Assembly (NCBI RefSeq): GCF_014194695.1 | Contig: NZ_JACIAH010000002.1 | Location: 62,001 to 126,000, forward strand | Reading direction: 5' to 3' | Length of the DNA stretch: 64,000 bases | Source of the DNA: Rhizobium sp. BK399 | GTDB taxonomy: Bacteria > Pseudomonadota > Alphaproteobacteria > Rhizobiales > Rhizobiaceae | Shown: positions 36,607-46,823 of the stretch, piece by piece | How the letters are laid out: each line of letters opens with the position of its first letter | How positions within the stretch are numbered: position 1 is the stretch's first letter | Position numbers and translations under genes: made by a program | Notes under the pieces: model-generated | What the model saw: only the letters and a program-made list of their open reading frames with translations | Told to the model about the DNA's origin: nothing | Database searches by the model: none

Positions 36607-37452
36607 TCAGGTACCGAGCAGGAGTTTCTTGCCTGCGGCAGCGATCCAGGAGCCCGGGTTTTCACGCGGCTCGGTGCCACCGCTCTTCAGAAGCTTGAAG
36701 GAATCCGCGTACCACTGGCTGTCAGGGTAGTTGTGGCCGAGAACCGCCGCAGCTGTTTGCGCCTCGTCGACGATCCCCATTGCATAGTAAGCCTCAACGA
36801 GGCGCGCGAGGGCTTCTTCGATCTGGTTGGTATTCGGATACTTCTCGACCACCGTGCGGAAGCGCGAGATCGCGGCGAGATATTCCTTACGCTCCATATA
36901 GTAGCGGCCGACCTGCATTTCCTTGCCGGCCATCTGGTCGCGTGCGAAGCGGATTTTCGCCTGTGCGTCGTCGACGTATTCGGAATCCGGATAGTTGTCG
37001 ATGACCGCCTGCATGGCCTCGACGGTCTTGGCCGATGCGCGCTGATCCTGCGTGACGTCAACGATCTGCTTCGAATAGGTCAGGCCGATCAAATACTGGA
37101 CGTAAGGCGCATCCTTGGACTTCGGATACTGCGCCATGTAGCGGTTACCCGAAGCAAGCGCGTCATCGAGACGGCCCTGGCGGTACTTGACGAAGGTGCT
37201 CATCACGAGGGCCTTGCGCGCCCATTCCGAGAACGGGTTCTCGCGGTCGATCGCGTCGAACTTGCGCGCCGCTTCGGCCATGTTGCCGGCCTTCATGTTG
37301 GCGAGACCCTGCGTATAGAGAACATCCGGCGGATCATTCTCGAGGCCGAGCTTGGTGATGTCGATATCGGGGTCAGACTGGCATCCGGAAATTAAGGCAC
37401 CTGCGCTCAGCACCAAGAGCGATGCGAACAAAGCGCGCGCTGTCTTCATCAT
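36607..37452 (-). CDS. bamD: Outer-membrane assembly lipoprotein BamD
   Basis: A 281-residue lipoprotein subunit of the BAM complex that inserts beta-barrel proteins into the outer membrane. The signal peptide ends with the lipobox ISGC (Cys24). Five TPR-like helical repeats follow (about residues 45-250), including YTQGLANMKAGNMAEAARKFD and YYMERKEYLAAISRFRTV. The ATG at 37452 is used because it starts a proper lipoprotein signal; a frame open to 37665 has no such N-terminus. It lies between lpxC and recN on the same strand. Confidence 0.93.
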   Translation of the reverse strand: MMKTARALFASLLVLSAGALISGCQSDPDIDITKLGLENDPPDVLYTQGLANMKAGNMAEAARKFDAIDRENPFSEWARKALVMSTFVKYRQGRLDDALASGNRYMAQYPKSKDAPYVQYLIGLTYSKQIVDVTQDQRASAKTVEAMQAVIDNYPDSEYVDDAQAKIRFARDQMAGKEMQVGRYYMERKEYLAAISRFRTVVEKYPNTNQIEEALARLVEAYYAMGIVDEAQTAAAVLGHNYPDSQWYADSFKLLKSGGTEPRENPGSWIAAAGKKLLLGT

Positions 37453-37705
37453 ACTTTCAGACCCTGCATAACCCATCGGAACAATCCCAACGCCGCCATC
37501 CCTCAACGGCAGCCACGCCCTGCTGGCGTTTCTAGCCACAAATGTGGAGCCAGAGCAACGCAATGATGATGCATTAACGCATTTTTGTGGCGAGGCGGGC
37601 CATAATCGCCAGTTTTGCACCGGGAAAGCTGCAACTGTTGCCTCTAAACATCTGCGGCAAAACACCTATCCAGGATTCGCCGACAGCTCACAGCCCATAA
37701 AGAAA

Positions 37706-37725
37706 CCGCCTCCCGAAGGAGGCGG
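37706..37725 (-). terminator. Rho-independent terminator after lpxC
   Basis: The 8-bp stem CCGCCTCC / GGAGGCGG with loop CGAA lies 27 bp after the lpxC stop. On the minus strand it is followed by TTTCTTT, so bamD probably has its own promoter in the gap that follows. Confidence 0.88.
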
Positions 37726-37751
37726 CCCTGGCCTAAAAACTGCGATGGAGG

Positions 37752-38708
37752 TCATGCCGACCAGGGAGCAAATTCCGGTGCGTTGACCCGGATGAAGTCC
37801 CGGGGAGCAACACGCTGGCGCGGCGCAGACGTCTCGACCACTTCATAGGCGGTCGGATCGCTGAGCAACGCCTTGAGAGCATTGGCATTCATCTTGTGGC
37901 CGCCACGATAGGAGCGATAGCAGCCGATAAACGGAGCGCCAGCAAGCGCGAGGTCGCCGACGGCATCGAGCGCCTTGTGGCGTACGAACTCGTCCTTGGC
38001 GTAACGCAGACCTTCGACGTTGATGACGGTGTTGTCGTCCGAGATGACGACCGAATTTTCGAGCGACGAACCAAGCGCATGACCGGAGGCCCAGAGACGC
38101 TCGACATCCCGCATGAAGCCGAAGGTACGAGCGCGCGACAGCTCCGACTTGAACGTCGCGGAAGTCATATCGCCTTCCCACTTCTGACGGCCGATCAACG
38201 GGCAGTCGAAATCGATCTCGACTTCGAAGCGCATACCGTCATAGGGACGGAACTCGCTCCACGAGCCGCCATGCTCGATGCGAACCGGCTTGGTGATGCG
38301 GATATAGCGGCGCTTCACGCCGAGCGACACCAGGCCAACCTGCTCGATCGCTTCGATGAACGGCATCGAGCTGCCGTCCATGATCGGCATTTCCGCTCCA
38401 TCGACCTCGATGACAACGTTGTCGAGACCAAGCGCATAGACAGCGGCCATGACATGTTCGATCGTCGCGACCGAGCGCGCCGGAGAAAAGCCGAGAACCG
38501 TGCACAGATCCGTATTGCCAACCTGCGACGACACAGCGCGGTATTCGGAAACCTCACCGTTCTCGTGCATGCGATTGAAGACGACGCCAGTGTCGGCTTC
38601 CGCCGGGTTGAAGGTAATCGAAACGTCAGCACCGGAATGGACGCCGATGCCCGAGAGCGTGATCGGACGTGATACCGTCGTCTGAAAACCCAACATGCCA
38701 ATAACCAT
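37752..38708 (-). CDS. lpxC: UDP-3-O-acyl-N-acetylglucosamine deacetylase
   Basis: This 318-residue zinc enzyme performs the committed step of lipid A synthesis. The zinc ligands are His85 (ATIEHVMAA), His244 and Asp248 (VRHKALDAVGD), and the catalytic His271 follows (GGHKMNAN). The ATG at 38708 with AAAGG upstream gives a length equal to rhizobial LpxC; a longer frame to 38762 is less likely. It follows ftsZ but is separated from it by a terminator and about 290 bp, and it has its own terminator, so it is a single-gene unit. Confidence 0.94.
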   Translation of the reverse strand: MVIGMLGFQTTVSRPITLSGIGVHSGADVSITFNPAEADTGVVFNRMHENGEVSEYRAVSSQVGNTDLCTVLGFSPARSVATIEHVMAAVYALGLDNVVIEVDGAEMPIMDGSSMPFIEAIEQVGLVSLGVKRRYIRITKPVRIEHGGSWSEFRPYDGMRFEVEIDFDCPLIGRQKWEGDMTSATFKSELSRARTFGFMRDVERLWASGHALGSSLENSVVISDDNTVINVEGLRYAKDEFVRHKALDAVGDLALAGAPFIGCYRSYRGGHKMNANALKALLSDPTAYEVVETSAPRQRVAPRDFIRVNAPEFAPWSA

Positions 38709-38941
38709 AAATTTTGCCTTTATTATCCCCTGGTAATCCGTCGCGGCTAACATGCCGGCCATCCGCCAGGGTTCATTTCACTCCGTCAAACTCGCACCAT
38801 AAAGCGCACGAAGACGGTTTCTTCGAGCACATACATACGTGCGCCGGGGTTCCATTCCAAATCACTGTTTCTTTCGCTTTGTTACGAAAGCATGCCATTG
38901 AAATAACTGCATAATTCGCACCAATTTTTGCGACCAAAAAC

Positions 38942-38976
38942 AACGATGCCCGGGAGCGTACTCCCGGGCATCGTTG
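38942..38976 (-). terminator. Rho-independent terminator after ftsZ
   Basis: A long stem AACGATGCCCGGGAG / CTCCCGGGCATCGTT with a short loop is followed on the minus strand by TTTTTGG. It closes the ddl-ftsQAZ unit. Confidence 0.92.
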
Positions 38977-38995
38977 TGGCGATTCCGTCCTTGCG

Positions 38996-40720
38996 TCAGT
39001 TCGACTGGCGGCGAAGGAACGCAGGAATTTCAAGCTGATCGTCTTCCTGCATCATGCGAGCCTGAGGAACGCTGCGGCCCTGATCGTCCAGGTTCCCGCG
39101 GCGCGGCGCATAGAGGCTTGCTTCGGGAGAAAGCGGACGACGCTGCTGCGATGCAGCCGCCGGGGCCGAGGTCATCTCCGGAGCGACTTCCTCTTCGCGG
39201 CGACCAAGCGAGCTGGTAATCCGCTTCAGGAGGCCCATCGGACCACGCTCTTCATGGGCATGCGACGGAGCAGCCGGCTGCGAGCGATGGTCGATCTCAG
39301 CCTGAACCACCGGCGGGAAGTCTTCCACCTTTGGCATGCGAACGGCCTGCTGGGCGACCATCGGCTGCTGCATGACCGGAGCCGGCTGGCTGATGACCGG
39401 CTGCTGAACCGGCTGGCTCATGACAGGTGCGTGAACGGGAGCCTGCTGGACCGGCGCCGGACGGATGATCGGAGCGGCCTCAGGAGCAGCGAAGATCTTG
39501 CTCTGCGGACGGAAGGTTTCCTGAGCTACGGGCTGCTGGACCGGAGCTGCAGCACGCGGAGCATGGATTTCAAGTTCGCGTTCCATTTCGGCTTCGGCCG
39601 TGCGAATTGCCTGCGCGACCGTGTCGACGGGCTTGGGTGCCTGCTGCATGACAGGTGCAGGCTGAACTGCGGCCGGCGCCGGAGCAACGGCCGCGGAAGG
39701 ACGGACGATCGGCTTTGCCGCCGGCTGGAAGGTCTTGCCGGCTGCCGCGTTGATCGCGCGGTCGATGCCGGTCGCAACGACGGAAACGCGGATGATGCCT
39801 TCGAGCGATTCGTCGAACGTCGCGCCGAGGATGATGTTCGCATCCGGATCGACTTCCTCGCGGATACGGGTCGCCGCTTCGTCGACTTCGAAGAGGGTCA
39901 GGTCGCGACCGCCCGTGATCGAGATCAGCAGGCCCTGTGCACCCTTCATCGAGGTTTCGTCGAGCAGCGGGTTGGCGATGGCAGCTTCGGCAGCCTGCAT
40001 CGCGCGGCCCTGACCGGATGCTTCGCCGGTGCCCATCATCGCACGACCCATTTCGCGCATGACCGAACGGACGTCGGCGAAATCGAGGTTGATGAGACCT
40101 TCCTTCACCATCAGGTCGGTGATGCAAGCGACACCAGAATAAAGAACCTGGTCAGCCATCGCGAAAGCGTCGGCAAAGGTCGTCTTGTCGTTGGCGATGC
40201 GGAAGAGGTTCTGGTTCGGGATAACGATCAGCGTATCGACCGACTTCTGCAGCTCCTCGATGCCCTGCTCGGCAAGCCGCATACGGCGACCGCCTTCAAA
40301 GTGGAACGGCTTGGTAACGACGCCCACCGTCAGGATGCCCTTGTTCCGGGCTGCCTGGGCAACAACCGGAGCAGCGCCCGTACCCGTGCCGCCGCCCATG
40401 CCGGCGGTAACGAAGCACATATGCGTTCCGTTCAGATGATCGATGATTTCATCGATGCATTCTTCGGCGGCCGCACGACCGACTTCCGGCTGCGAACCAG
40501 CACCGAGACCTTCCGTGACGTTGGCACCGAGCTGGATGATGCGCTCTGCCTTGGTCATTGTCAGGGCCTGGGCATCCGTGTTGGCAACGACGAAGTCGAC
40601 GCCTTGGAGGCCAGCGGAGATCATGTTGTTGACAGCGTTGCCACCGCCACCGCCAACACCGAACACGGTGATACGCGGCTTAAGCTCAGTGATATCCGGC
40701 TTTTGCAGCTTGATAGTCAT
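38996..40720 (-). CDS. ftsZ: Cell division protein FtsZ, long rhizobial form
   Basis: This 574-residue tubulin homologue forms the Z ring. The GTPase domain covers about residues 15-320 with the signature GGGTGTG (109-115) and the T7 loop [12 protein letters not shown] long unstructured linker rich in Pro, Gln, Ala and Val (about 330-500) follows, with repeated QQP/QAP units. The C-terminal [14 protein letters not shown] is the conserved peptide that contacts FtsA and other partners. The long linker is typical of Rhizobiales FtsZ1. It follows ftsA by 56 bp and ends at a strong terminator. Confidence 0.97.
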   Translation of the reverse strand: MTIKLQKPDITELKPRITVFGVGGGGGNAVNNMISAGLQGVDFVVANTDAQALTMTKAERIIQLGANVTEGLGAGSQPEVGRAAAEECIDEIIDHLNGTHMCFVTAGMGGGTGTGAAPVVAQAARNKGILTVGVVTKPFHFEGGRRMRLAEQGIEELQKSVDTLIVIPNQNLFRIANDKTTFADAFAMADQVLYSGVACITDLMVKEGLINLDFADVRSVMREMGRAMMGTGEASGQGRAMQAAEAAIANPLLDETSMKGAQGLLISITGGRDLTLFEVDEAATRIREEVDPDANIILGATFDESLEGIIRVSVVATGIDRAINAAAGKTFQPAAKPIVRPSAAVAPAPAAVQPAPVMQQAPKPVDTVAQAIRTAEAEMERELEIHAPRAAAPVQQPVAQETFRPQSKIFAAPEAAPIIRPAPVQQAPVHAPVMSQPVQQPVISQPAPVMQQPMVAQQAVRMPKVEDFPPVVQAEIDHRSQPAAPSHAHEERGPMGLLKRITSSLGRREEEVAPEMTSAPAAASQQRRPLSPEASLYAPRRGNLDDQGRSVPQARMMQEDDQLEIPAFLRRQSN

Positions 40721-40776
40721 GTTACCGTTCCTTCTCTTTATGGCCGCATCGCCACGCCGGCCAATTCACTCAATTG

Positions 40777-42108
40777 TCAGAAGCTTTCTTTCAACCACTG
40801 CCCCATGCGGGCAAAGCGGCTGGTATTTCCCCCAAGCGACATGAGCAGACCGCTCTGTGACGCATGTGTTTCCTGGTCCGCGACCTGCGGATAGATCATC
40901 AGGCCGACGGCCGTCGAAAAGGCGGGGCCTTTCGCTGCAGTCGGCAGGCCCGAGACGCCCATCGGACGACCGATTCTGACGTTGCGGGCAAGAATGCGGC
41001 GCGCAACTTCGGCAAGGCCGGTCAGCTGGCTCGCACCACCCGTCAGCACGACACGCTTGCCGACGATCGGGCTGAAGCCCGAACGCTGGATGCGGTCACG
41101 GATCAATTCCATTGTTTCCTCGATACGGGCGCTAACGATGCGCGACACCAAAGCGCGCGGCACCTGCGTCGGCAGATCGCGTTCGTCTTCGCCGATCGGC
41201 GGGATCGAAATCAACTCGCGTTCGTCTGAGGAGTTCGGCATTGCGGAAGCGTGAACGACCTTGAGGCGCTCGGCGTCTTCGATCCGGGTCGAAAGACCGC
41301 GTGCCAGGTCGGTCGTGACGTGATGGCCACCGAGACTGACGGCGTCCGTGTGCACCAGCTTACCCTCTGCAAAGACCGAAATCGTCGTCGTTCCGCCCCC
41401 CATGTCGATCGCCGCACAGCCAAGCTCGACTTCGTCATCGACAAGCGCGGCCAGACCCGAAGCGTACGGTGTTGCAACGATTCCCTCAACAGAGAGGTGC
41501 GCACGATTGACGCTCAACTCGAGATTCTTCAGCGCGGTGCGCTCAGCGGTCACGACATGCATGTCGACACCGAGAACGTCGCCGTACATCGACAGCGGAT
41601 CGCGAATGCCTCGTTCGCCGTCGAGCGAGAAGCCGGTCGCCAGCGAATGCAGCACGGCGCGATCCTGTCGCAGCGACTGTTGGCAGGCTGCCGACAGAAC
41701 CTTCTTCAGGTCGTTCAGCTCAACTTCCTGTCCACCGAGATCGATGGTTGCAGTGTAGATATCGCTCGTCAGGCGGCCCGCCGTGACATTGACAATCAGG
41801 CTCTCAACGGTCAGGCCCGCCATACGCTCGGCCGCGTCGACGGCAAGGCGGATCACGCTTTCCAGCGCATCGAGGTCGGAAATCGCGCCGGTCTTGATGC
41901 CACGCGAGCGCTGATGGCCAATCCCGATGATTTCAATGTTGTGCGTGCGACCGGGCAGCACCTGGCTTTCCTCGCGAGGCGTCAGGCGGCCGATCATGCA
42001 GACGACCTTCGTCGATCCGATGTCGAGCACCGAAACGACGTGGGACCGCTTCGACGAAAGCGGCTTCAGGCGCGGCAATCCGAAATGGGACGAACCGAAA
42101 AAGCTCAT
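40777..42108 (-). CDS. ftsA: Cell division protein FtsA
   Basis: A 443-residue actin-like protein that anchors FtsZ to the membrane. The phosphate-1 motif VLDIGSTKVVCMIG (27-40), the 1C subdomain and phosphate-2 motif (AIDMGGGTTTISVFA near 240) and the adenosine motif (VLTGGASQLTGL near 360) are present. The final 15 residues (RFARMGQWLKESF) form the amphipathic membrane-targeting helix. Its start overlaps the ftsQ stop by 4 bp, implying coupled translation. Confidence 0.96.
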   Translation of the reverse strand: MSFFGSSHFGLPRLKPLSSKRSHVVSVLDIGSTKVVCMIGRLTPREESQVLPGRTHNIEIIGIGHQRSRGIKTGAISDLDALESVIRLAVDAAERMAGLTVESLIVNVTAGRLTSDIYTATIDLGGQEVELNDLKKVLSAACQQSLRQDRAVLHSLATGFSLDGERGIRDPLSMYGDVLGVDMHVVTAERTALKNLELSVNRAHLSVEGIVATPYASGLAALVDDEVELGCAAIDMGGGTTTISVFAEGKLVHTDAVSLGGHHVTTDLARGLSTRIEDAERLKVVHASAMPNSSDERELISIPPIGEDERDLPTQVPRALVSRIVSARIEETMELIRDRIQRSGFSPIVGKRVVLTGGASQLTGLAEVARRILARNVRIGRPMGVSGLPTAAKGPAFSTAVGLMIYPQVADQETHASQSGLLMSLGGNTSRFARMGQWLKESF

Positions 42109-43037
42109 ATATTTTGCCCCGCCTTCTTCAAATCCTTAGCCCGCTGATCGAGCACAAGCTGCCGGCGCGCCATCGCTTCCGGTGTCAACTGAATTGCCGT
42201 GCGGTCGACCAGCCTCAGATCGACGGCTGCGATATCGCGATCCAGAAGATCCTGCTCCTTCATGAACTTCGCCAGCCGCGCCAAAGCCAGATCCACTTCG
42301 TCTTCCGGCAACTTCACCGCAACGCCGTTATCCATATGCAGGTCCCAGCGACGGCCCGAAACCCAGACGTAAGCCCTCACGCGCGCCTTGATGTCCGGCC
42401 ACTTTGCAAACTCGGTTTCCAGCGAAGTTGCCGCAACTTCCGCACCGCGACCAACAACCAGAGGCAACTGCGAAAATTTGTTGTCGCGCAGGGGCGCGAT
42501 GACCGAGCCGCCCTTCTCCACGAGAGAGAGATCCTGGCCATGCTGCCAGATGGCATAGGCTTGGCGCTCCTTTAGCTTAACCTCGATCGTCTTCGGATAG
42601 ATCTTGCGGACCTCTACGTTCTCGACCCAGGGGAGCTTGGCAATCTTCTGGCGCGCAGCATCGACGTCGAGAGCGACCAGCGAGGTCGTACCGTCAAGCC
42701 CCAGCAACTGCAAAATCTCGATCTCGGAAGTCTCGGCGTTGCCGGAAACCTTCACATCGTCGATAGCAAAGCCGGCAGCAGTCGTCGTCGCCTGAGCAAC
42801 CGCTTCGGTGTGACCACCGAGCGACATGCCATAGAGGCCGGTCGCAGCAAAGAAAGCCAGGGCGGAGACCGTTCCGACATGAGCCGGAATATGGATGCGA
42901 CCGCTTCCGAGGCTGACAAGAAAGCGCACCACGCGACGCAGCGGCCGCGGCAGAATCAGCCGACCATCACCCTCGGGATACGAAGGCTCAGCCTGATGAC
43001 TTGGGCGCCCTATCCTTTTGACCGTCACCGAGAACAA
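42105..43037 (-). CDS. ftsQ: Cell division protein FtsQ, TTG start
   Basis: This 310-residue bitopic protein links the periplasmic division complex to the Z ring. It has a basic cytoplasmic N-terminus (1-50), one membrane helix (about 53-70), a POTRA domain (about 89-157; [20 protein letters not shown]) and the FtsQ beta domain. The start is placed at TTG (43037) because GGAGG lies 7 bases upstream, giving [14 protein letters not shown] at 43028, which overlaps the ddl stop as GTGA, is the alternative. The coding region overlaps ddl by 13 bp. Confidence 0.92.
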   Translation of the reverse strand: MFSVTVKRIGRPSHQAEPSYPEGDGRLILPRPLRRVVRFLVSLGSGRIHIPAHVGTVSALAFFAATGLYGMSLGGHTEAVAQATTTAAGFAIDDVKVSGNAETSEIEILQLLGLDGTTSLVALDVDAARQKIAKLPWVENVEVRKIYPKTIEVKLKERQAYAIWQHGQDLSLVEKGGSVIAPLRDNKFSQLPLVVGRGAEVAATSLETEFAKWPDIKARVRAYVWVSGRRWDLHMDNGVAVKLPEDEVDLALARLAKFMKEQDLLDRDIAAVDLRLVDRTAIQLTPEAMARRQLVLDQRAKDLKKAGQNI

Positions 43038-43951
43038 GAAGCGTCCTCCACCATCCAACGGAGAAATTCCCCAAACGAGTAGCCGGCATGACCGGCCATT
43101 TCGGGCACCAGGGAGGTTGGCGTCATGCCCGGCTGAGTATTGATTTCCAGCCAGATGATTTCGCCATCTTCGGAGAAGCGATCGTCGTAACGAAAGTCGG
43201 AGCGACTGACGCCACGGCAACCAATTGCTTGATGCGCCCTTAACGCCAATGATTGTATTTTTTGGTAAATATTCGGTGAAATTTCCGCCGGGATGACGTG
43301 TTTCGATCCACCGGCGACGTACTTGGCATCATAATCGTAGAAGCCGTGCCCCATCGGCACCACCTCGGTCACGCCGAGCACTTGATCCCCCATAACGCCG
43401 CAGGTCAGTTCCCGACCATAGATGTAGCGCTCGACGAGAACCTGTTCGCCGTAGCGCCATTCCGGGGAGCTGATGATCTGCGGCGGGTGGGATTGATCTT
43501 CCTGAACGATCACTACGCCGAAGCTCGAACCTTCACGGACAGGCTTCACGACGTAGGGCGGTTTCATGGGGTGCTCCGCCGGAAAGGCGAATCGATTGAT
43601 CACCTCGGACTGAGCAACAGGAATGCCCGCAGCGGCAGCAACCCCCTTTGCCTTTTCCTTATCCATGGCAAGCGCCGACGCCAACACGCCGGAATGCGTA
43701 TAGGGGATCTCGAGATACTCGAGGACACCCTGGATGGTGCCATCCTCGCCGAACGGGCCATGCAGCGCATTGAAGACGACGTCCGGTCGCAACGCGGCAA
43801 GCTTTGCGGACACATCGCGGTCGACGTCAATCCGCGTCACTTGGAAACCCTCAGCCTCGAGAGCATCCGCGCACGCCGTCCCGGAAGAAAGGCTTACCGG
43901 CCTCTCCGAGGAAAACCCGCCCATCAGGACAGCGACATGCTTGCGACTCAT
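43025..43951 (-). CDS. ddl: D-alanine--D-alanine ligase
   Basis: This 308-residue ATP-grasp enzyme joins two D-alanines for the peptidoglycan stem. The N-terminal [16 protein letters not shown], central [15 protein letters not shown] (ATP-binding Lys and loop), and C-terminal [18 protein letters not shown] (metal ligands Glu and Asn) are intact. The ATG at 43951, with GGGGG upstream, is preferred over a TTG four codons earlier. It heads the ddl-ftsQ-ftsA-ftsZ run and is separated from murB by an oppositely oriented transporter gene. Confidence 0.95.
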   Translation of the reverse strand: MSRKHVAVLMGGFSSERPVSLSSGTACADALEAEGFQVTRIDVDRDVSAKLAALRPDVVFNALHGPFGEDGTIQGVLEYLEIPYTHSGVLASALAMDKEKAKGVAAAAGIPVAQSEVINRFAFPAEHPMKPPYVVKPVREGSSFGVVIVQEDQSHPPQIISSPEWRYGEQVLVERYIYGRELTCGVMGDQVLGVTEVVPMGHGFYDYDAKYVAGGSKHVIPAEISPNIYQKIQSLALRAHQAIGCRGVSRSDFRYDDRFSEDGEIIWLEINTQPGMTPTSLVPEMAGHAGYSFGEFLRWMVEDASCSR

Positions 43952-44428
43952 CAACACCCCCAAAAATAACCTGCACTCTGAGTTCCGACGCTTGCACCAA
44001 GCTTGTTTCTCGTCCGAATCTCGCTCGGTGATGCAGATGTATTAGAGCCCGATTATGGTTAATGAAGTGTTTACTTTCGTTAATTTTCGCCTCTCGCGAC
44101 CATCTCCTCGGAACCGCGCCAGACGCAAAGAAACCAGCAGCGCCAGGGCATAGCGCACGAGGTTTCATCAAGAAGTTGAGCCAGCTCGGGGTTTCTTGGA
44201 ACGTTAACTTTCCGACGAGGCGCCGCCGAGATCGGCGAGATCAATGATCCAAGTCCGCGTTCGAGGTATTGGTGATTCTGGTCGAGCAAACCGACGGGCG
44301 GCAAAAAAATGCGAAGCACGCTAATCTTTTTTCCGTTTCTTACGCGATGACCATTTGCGCCGAATTAAAATTGCGTTAAGAGCCGCCTGCCTTCCCAAGG
44401 CGCAGCTATAATCCCGATTGGAATGAAA
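43952..44428. other. 477-bp divergent intergenic region inside the dcw cluster
   Basis: No convincing gene was seen between ddl (minus strand) and the MFS gene (plus strand). The region must hold the promoters of ddl-ftsQAZ and of the transporter. It contains a CtrA-like box at 44058-44073, a TATAAT at 44407-44412 without a matching -35 element, and otherwise nothing I can support. Confidence 0.5.
44058..44073 (-). promoter_or_regulatory. CtrA-like box upstream of ddl-ftsQAZ
   Basis: On the minus strand the site reads TAAA-N7-TTAAC, one base away from the CtrA consensus TTAA-N7-TTAAC. It is about 107-122 bp upstream of the ddl start codon. CtrA controls ftsQA and ftsZ promoters in Caulobacter, so the location is sensible; binding is inferred. 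Confidence 0.35.
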
Positions 44429-45733
44429 ATGTCTGACGCGATATCCAGAGTATCGCCGACCCCCGCTTCATCGAACAGTGCGCAAGTCAACTCGCCGGCG
44501 CGCGTTCTGATCGCGAGCCTCGTCGGCACCACGATCGAATTCTTCGACTTCTACGTCTATGCAACCGCCGCCGTGCTGGTTTTCCCGACGCTATTCTTCC
44601 CGAACAGCGACCCGACGACCGCGCTGCTTGCTTCCTTTGCAACCTTCTCGATCGCCTTCTTCGCCCGTCCGCTCGGTGCCGTGGTCTTCGGCCATTTCGG
44701 TGACAGAATCGGCCGCAAGACGACGCTCGTCGCCGCCCTGCTCACCATGGGCATTTCGACGGTGGTGATCGGCCTTCTGCCCTCGTACGAATCGATCGGT
44801 GTCCTCGCGCCGCTGCTCCTCGCCCTTTGCCGCTTCGGCCAGGGCTTCGGCCTCGGCGGGGAATGGGGCGGCGCCGTTCTGCTCGCCACAGAGAATGCGC
44901 CGGAGGGCAAGCGCAGCTGGTACGGCATGTTCCCGCAGCTGGGGGCGCCCGTCGGCCTGTTCCTTTCTTCTGGCATCTTCTGGCTGCTGCTTCAGGTCAT
45001 GTCGCAGGATGCGCTTCTGAGCTGGGGCTGGCGCGTGCCGTTCATCTCGTCGATCCTGCTGATCGTCATCGGCCTCTGGGTCCGCCTTTCGATCACCGAA
45101 ACGCCGGCCTTCCAAAAGGCAATTGACAAGCAGGAGCGCGTGGCCGTTCCGGTTGCCGAACTCTTCCGCAAGCACAAGCGCAGCCTGTTCCTCGGCACTT
45201 TCGTGGCGCTGGCGACCTTCGTGCTGTTCTATATCGGCTCAGCTTACCTGCTGTCCTACAACGTCAAGGTCCTGAAGATCCCGTTCCTCGACGCGCTTGA
45301 AATCCAGATCGTCGGCTCGATCGCTTTCGGCGTCTTCATCCCGATCGTGGGCAAGCTCGCCGAGCGCTTCGGCCGTCGCGAAGTGCTGATCCTGACCACC
45401 GTCCTGATTGGCATCTTCTCGTTCTTCCTGCCCGGCCTGATGACGGGCGGCGAAGGTAGCATCGTGGTCTTCGCGATCGTTGCCATGGCGCTGATGGGGA
45501 TGACCTATGGTCTGATCGGCACGGCGCTTGCCGCCCCCTTCCCGACGGCGGTGCGCTACACCGGATCGTCGATCACCTTCAACCTTGCCGGCATCTTCGG
45601 CGCCTCGCTGGCGCCATACATCGCCACCTGGCTACAGGCGAACTACGGCATGCAGTATGTCGGTTACTATCTCGGCCTCTCTGCAGTCATTACCCTGATC
45701 TGCATCCTGGCCTCCGGCCGCGACGAAGTCTGA
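44429..45733 (+). CDS. MFS transporter (metabolite:H+ symporter, ProP/ShiA-like)
   Basis: This 434-residue, 12-helix inner-membrane transporter is of the MHS group. Diagnostic segments are GTTIEFFDFYVYATAAVLVFP in TM1, the loop GHFGDRIGRKTTL, the RFGQGFGLGGEWGGAVLLATE segment in TM4, and SITETPAFQ after TM6. Substrates in this group include shikimate, proline/betaine and dicarboxylates; which applies is unknown. The ATG at 44429 fits GGA 6 bases upstream better than 44423. It lies on the plus strand between murB and ddl and so splits the dcw cluster. Confidence 0.88.
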   Translation: MSDAISRVSPTPASSNSAQVNSPARVLIASLVGTTIEFFDFYVYATAAVLVFPTLFFPNSDPTTALLASFATFSIAFFARPLGAVVFGHFGDRIGRKTTLVAALLTMGISTVVIGLLPSYESIGVLAPLLLALCRFGQGFGLGGEWGGAVLLATENAPEGKRSWYGMFPQLGAPVGLFLSSGIFWLLLQVMSQDALLSWGWRVPFISSILLIVIGLWVRLSITETPAFQKAIDKQERVAVPVAELFRKHKRSLFLGTFVALATFVLFYIGSAYLLSYNVKVLKIPFLDALEIQIVGSIAFGVFIPIVGKLAERFGRREVLILTTVLIGIFSFFLPGLMTGGEGSIVVFAIVAMALMGMTYGLIGTALAAPFPTAVRYTGSSITFNLAGIFGASLAPYIATWLQANYGMQYVGYYLGLSAVITLICILASGRDEV

Positions 45734-45754
45734 GGTTTACCGCGACTGAAACAG

Positions 45755-45789
45755 AAAGGCCGCGAAACACATGTTTCGCGGCCTTTTTA
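45755..45789. terminator. Bidirectional rho-independent terminator between MFS gene and murB
   Basis: The stem AAAGGCCGCGAAAC / GTTTCGCGGCCTTT has a short loop, with A-rich and T-rich flanks on the two sides. It can end both the transporter mRNA and the mraZ-to-murB mRNA. Confidence 0.9.
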
Positions 45790-45848
45790 GTTCTTAGAGA
45801 AATTAAGAAGACTGTTCCTGTCACCTAAGCCAGGAATGTCACCGCCCG

Positions 45849-46823
45849 CTATTCGCTGGTGACACCCTGGAAGGGGCGCACTTCGCGGCCGGGCATGAAG
45901 ACGCCGAGACGCTTGATCTCCCACTCAAGCTTGATGTCGGAGTTTTCGAAGACTTCACGGCGGACCTGTTCGCCGAGATATTCGAGATCGTAACCAGTTG
46001 CCTGCCCCATGTTGATCATGAAGTTGCAGTGAAGCGAAGACATCTGCGCGCCGCCGATGACCAATCCGCGGCATCCGGCCTCATCGATGAGCTTCCATGC
46101 CGAATGCCCCTCGGGGTTCTTGAAGGTAGAGCCGCCGGTCTTTTCGCGAATCGGCTGGACCGTTTCGCGATGGCTGCGAACGGCATCCATCTCGGCGCGG
46201 ATCTTGGCGCGATCTTCGCTGTACCCTTCGAAAAGCACCGACGTAAAAATCAGATCGCTTGGTACCGACGAATGACGGTAGGAATAGCCCATATCCGCGT
46301 TCGACAGAACGTGCTTGGTGCCCTTGCGATCAACCGCATTCACCTCGACGAGGCGTTCGCGTGTCTCTCCGCCATTGGCCCCCGCGTTCATGCGCGCGGC
46401 GCCGCCGATGCTACCGGGAATGCCGTAGTAGAAATGGAAGCCGCCGATGCCGTTGTCCATTGCCATCGCCGCGACATGCTTGTCGGGGCAGATTGCGCCG
46501 GCACGGATGCGATTCTCGCCGGCAAGTTCGACCGCACCGAAGCCCTTCGCCGAAAGGCGCAGGACAACGCCGGGAATGCCGCCATCACGTACGAGAATGT
46601 TGGATCCAACACCGACAACAGTGATCGGCACCTCTTCCGGCAGAAGCTTGAGGAAGGCAACGAGGTCTTCCTCGTCATGCGGCTGAAACATCAGCTCGGC
46701 CAGACCGCCGGCGTGGAACCAGGTGACACGGTCCATCGGCGCATCCGGCGTGATCCTTCCACGGATGTCCTTTACGCCGTCGCCAAGCGACGCAAGAAGC
46801 TTTTCCCCATTCACCTGTTTCAT
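45849..46823 (-). CDS. murB: UDP-N-acetylenolpyruvoylglucosamine reductase
   Basis: A 324-residue FAD enzyme that makes UDP-MurNAc with NADPH. The FAD-binding [10 protein letters not shown] is near residue 74, and the diphosphate loop with [22 protein letters not shown] is near 131-152. The catalytic Ser lies in [20 protein letters not shown] (about 230-249), and a C-terminal Glu region follows. The length fits the type IIa-like shorter group. Its ATG overlaps the murC stop (ATGA). It is the last gene of the left part of the dcw operon before the transporter. Confidence 0.95.
   Translation of the reverse strand: MKQVNGEKLLASLGDGVKDIRGRITPDAPMDRVTWFHAGGLAELMFQPHDEEDLVAFLKLLPEEVPITVVGVGSNILVRDGGIPGVVLRLSAKGFGAVELAGENRIRAGAICPDKHVAAMAMDNGIGGFHFYYGIPGSIGGAARMNAGANGGETRERLVEVNAVDRKGTKHVLSNADMGYSYRHSSVPSDLIFTSVLFEGYSEDRAKIRAEMDAVRSHRETVQPIREKTGGSTFKNPEGHSAWKLIDEAGCRGLVIGGAQMSSLHCNFMINMGQATGYDLEYLGEQVRREVFENSDIKLEWEIKRLGVFMPGREVRPFQGVTSE

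Noticed and set aside
39254..40894. 546-codon open frame antisense to ftsZ
   Set aside because: It mirrors the ftsZ codon pattern of a high-GC gene, gives a Arg/Asp/His-rich sequence without family resemblance, and ftsZ is certain.
44062..44319. Short frames on both strands in the ddl-MFS gap
   Set aside because: No ribosome binding site, unlikely composition, and they cover the probable promoter region.
44407..44412. Consensus TATAAT just before the MFS start
   Set aside because: No -35 hexamer at 16-18 bp, and it would leave almost no leader; probably chance.
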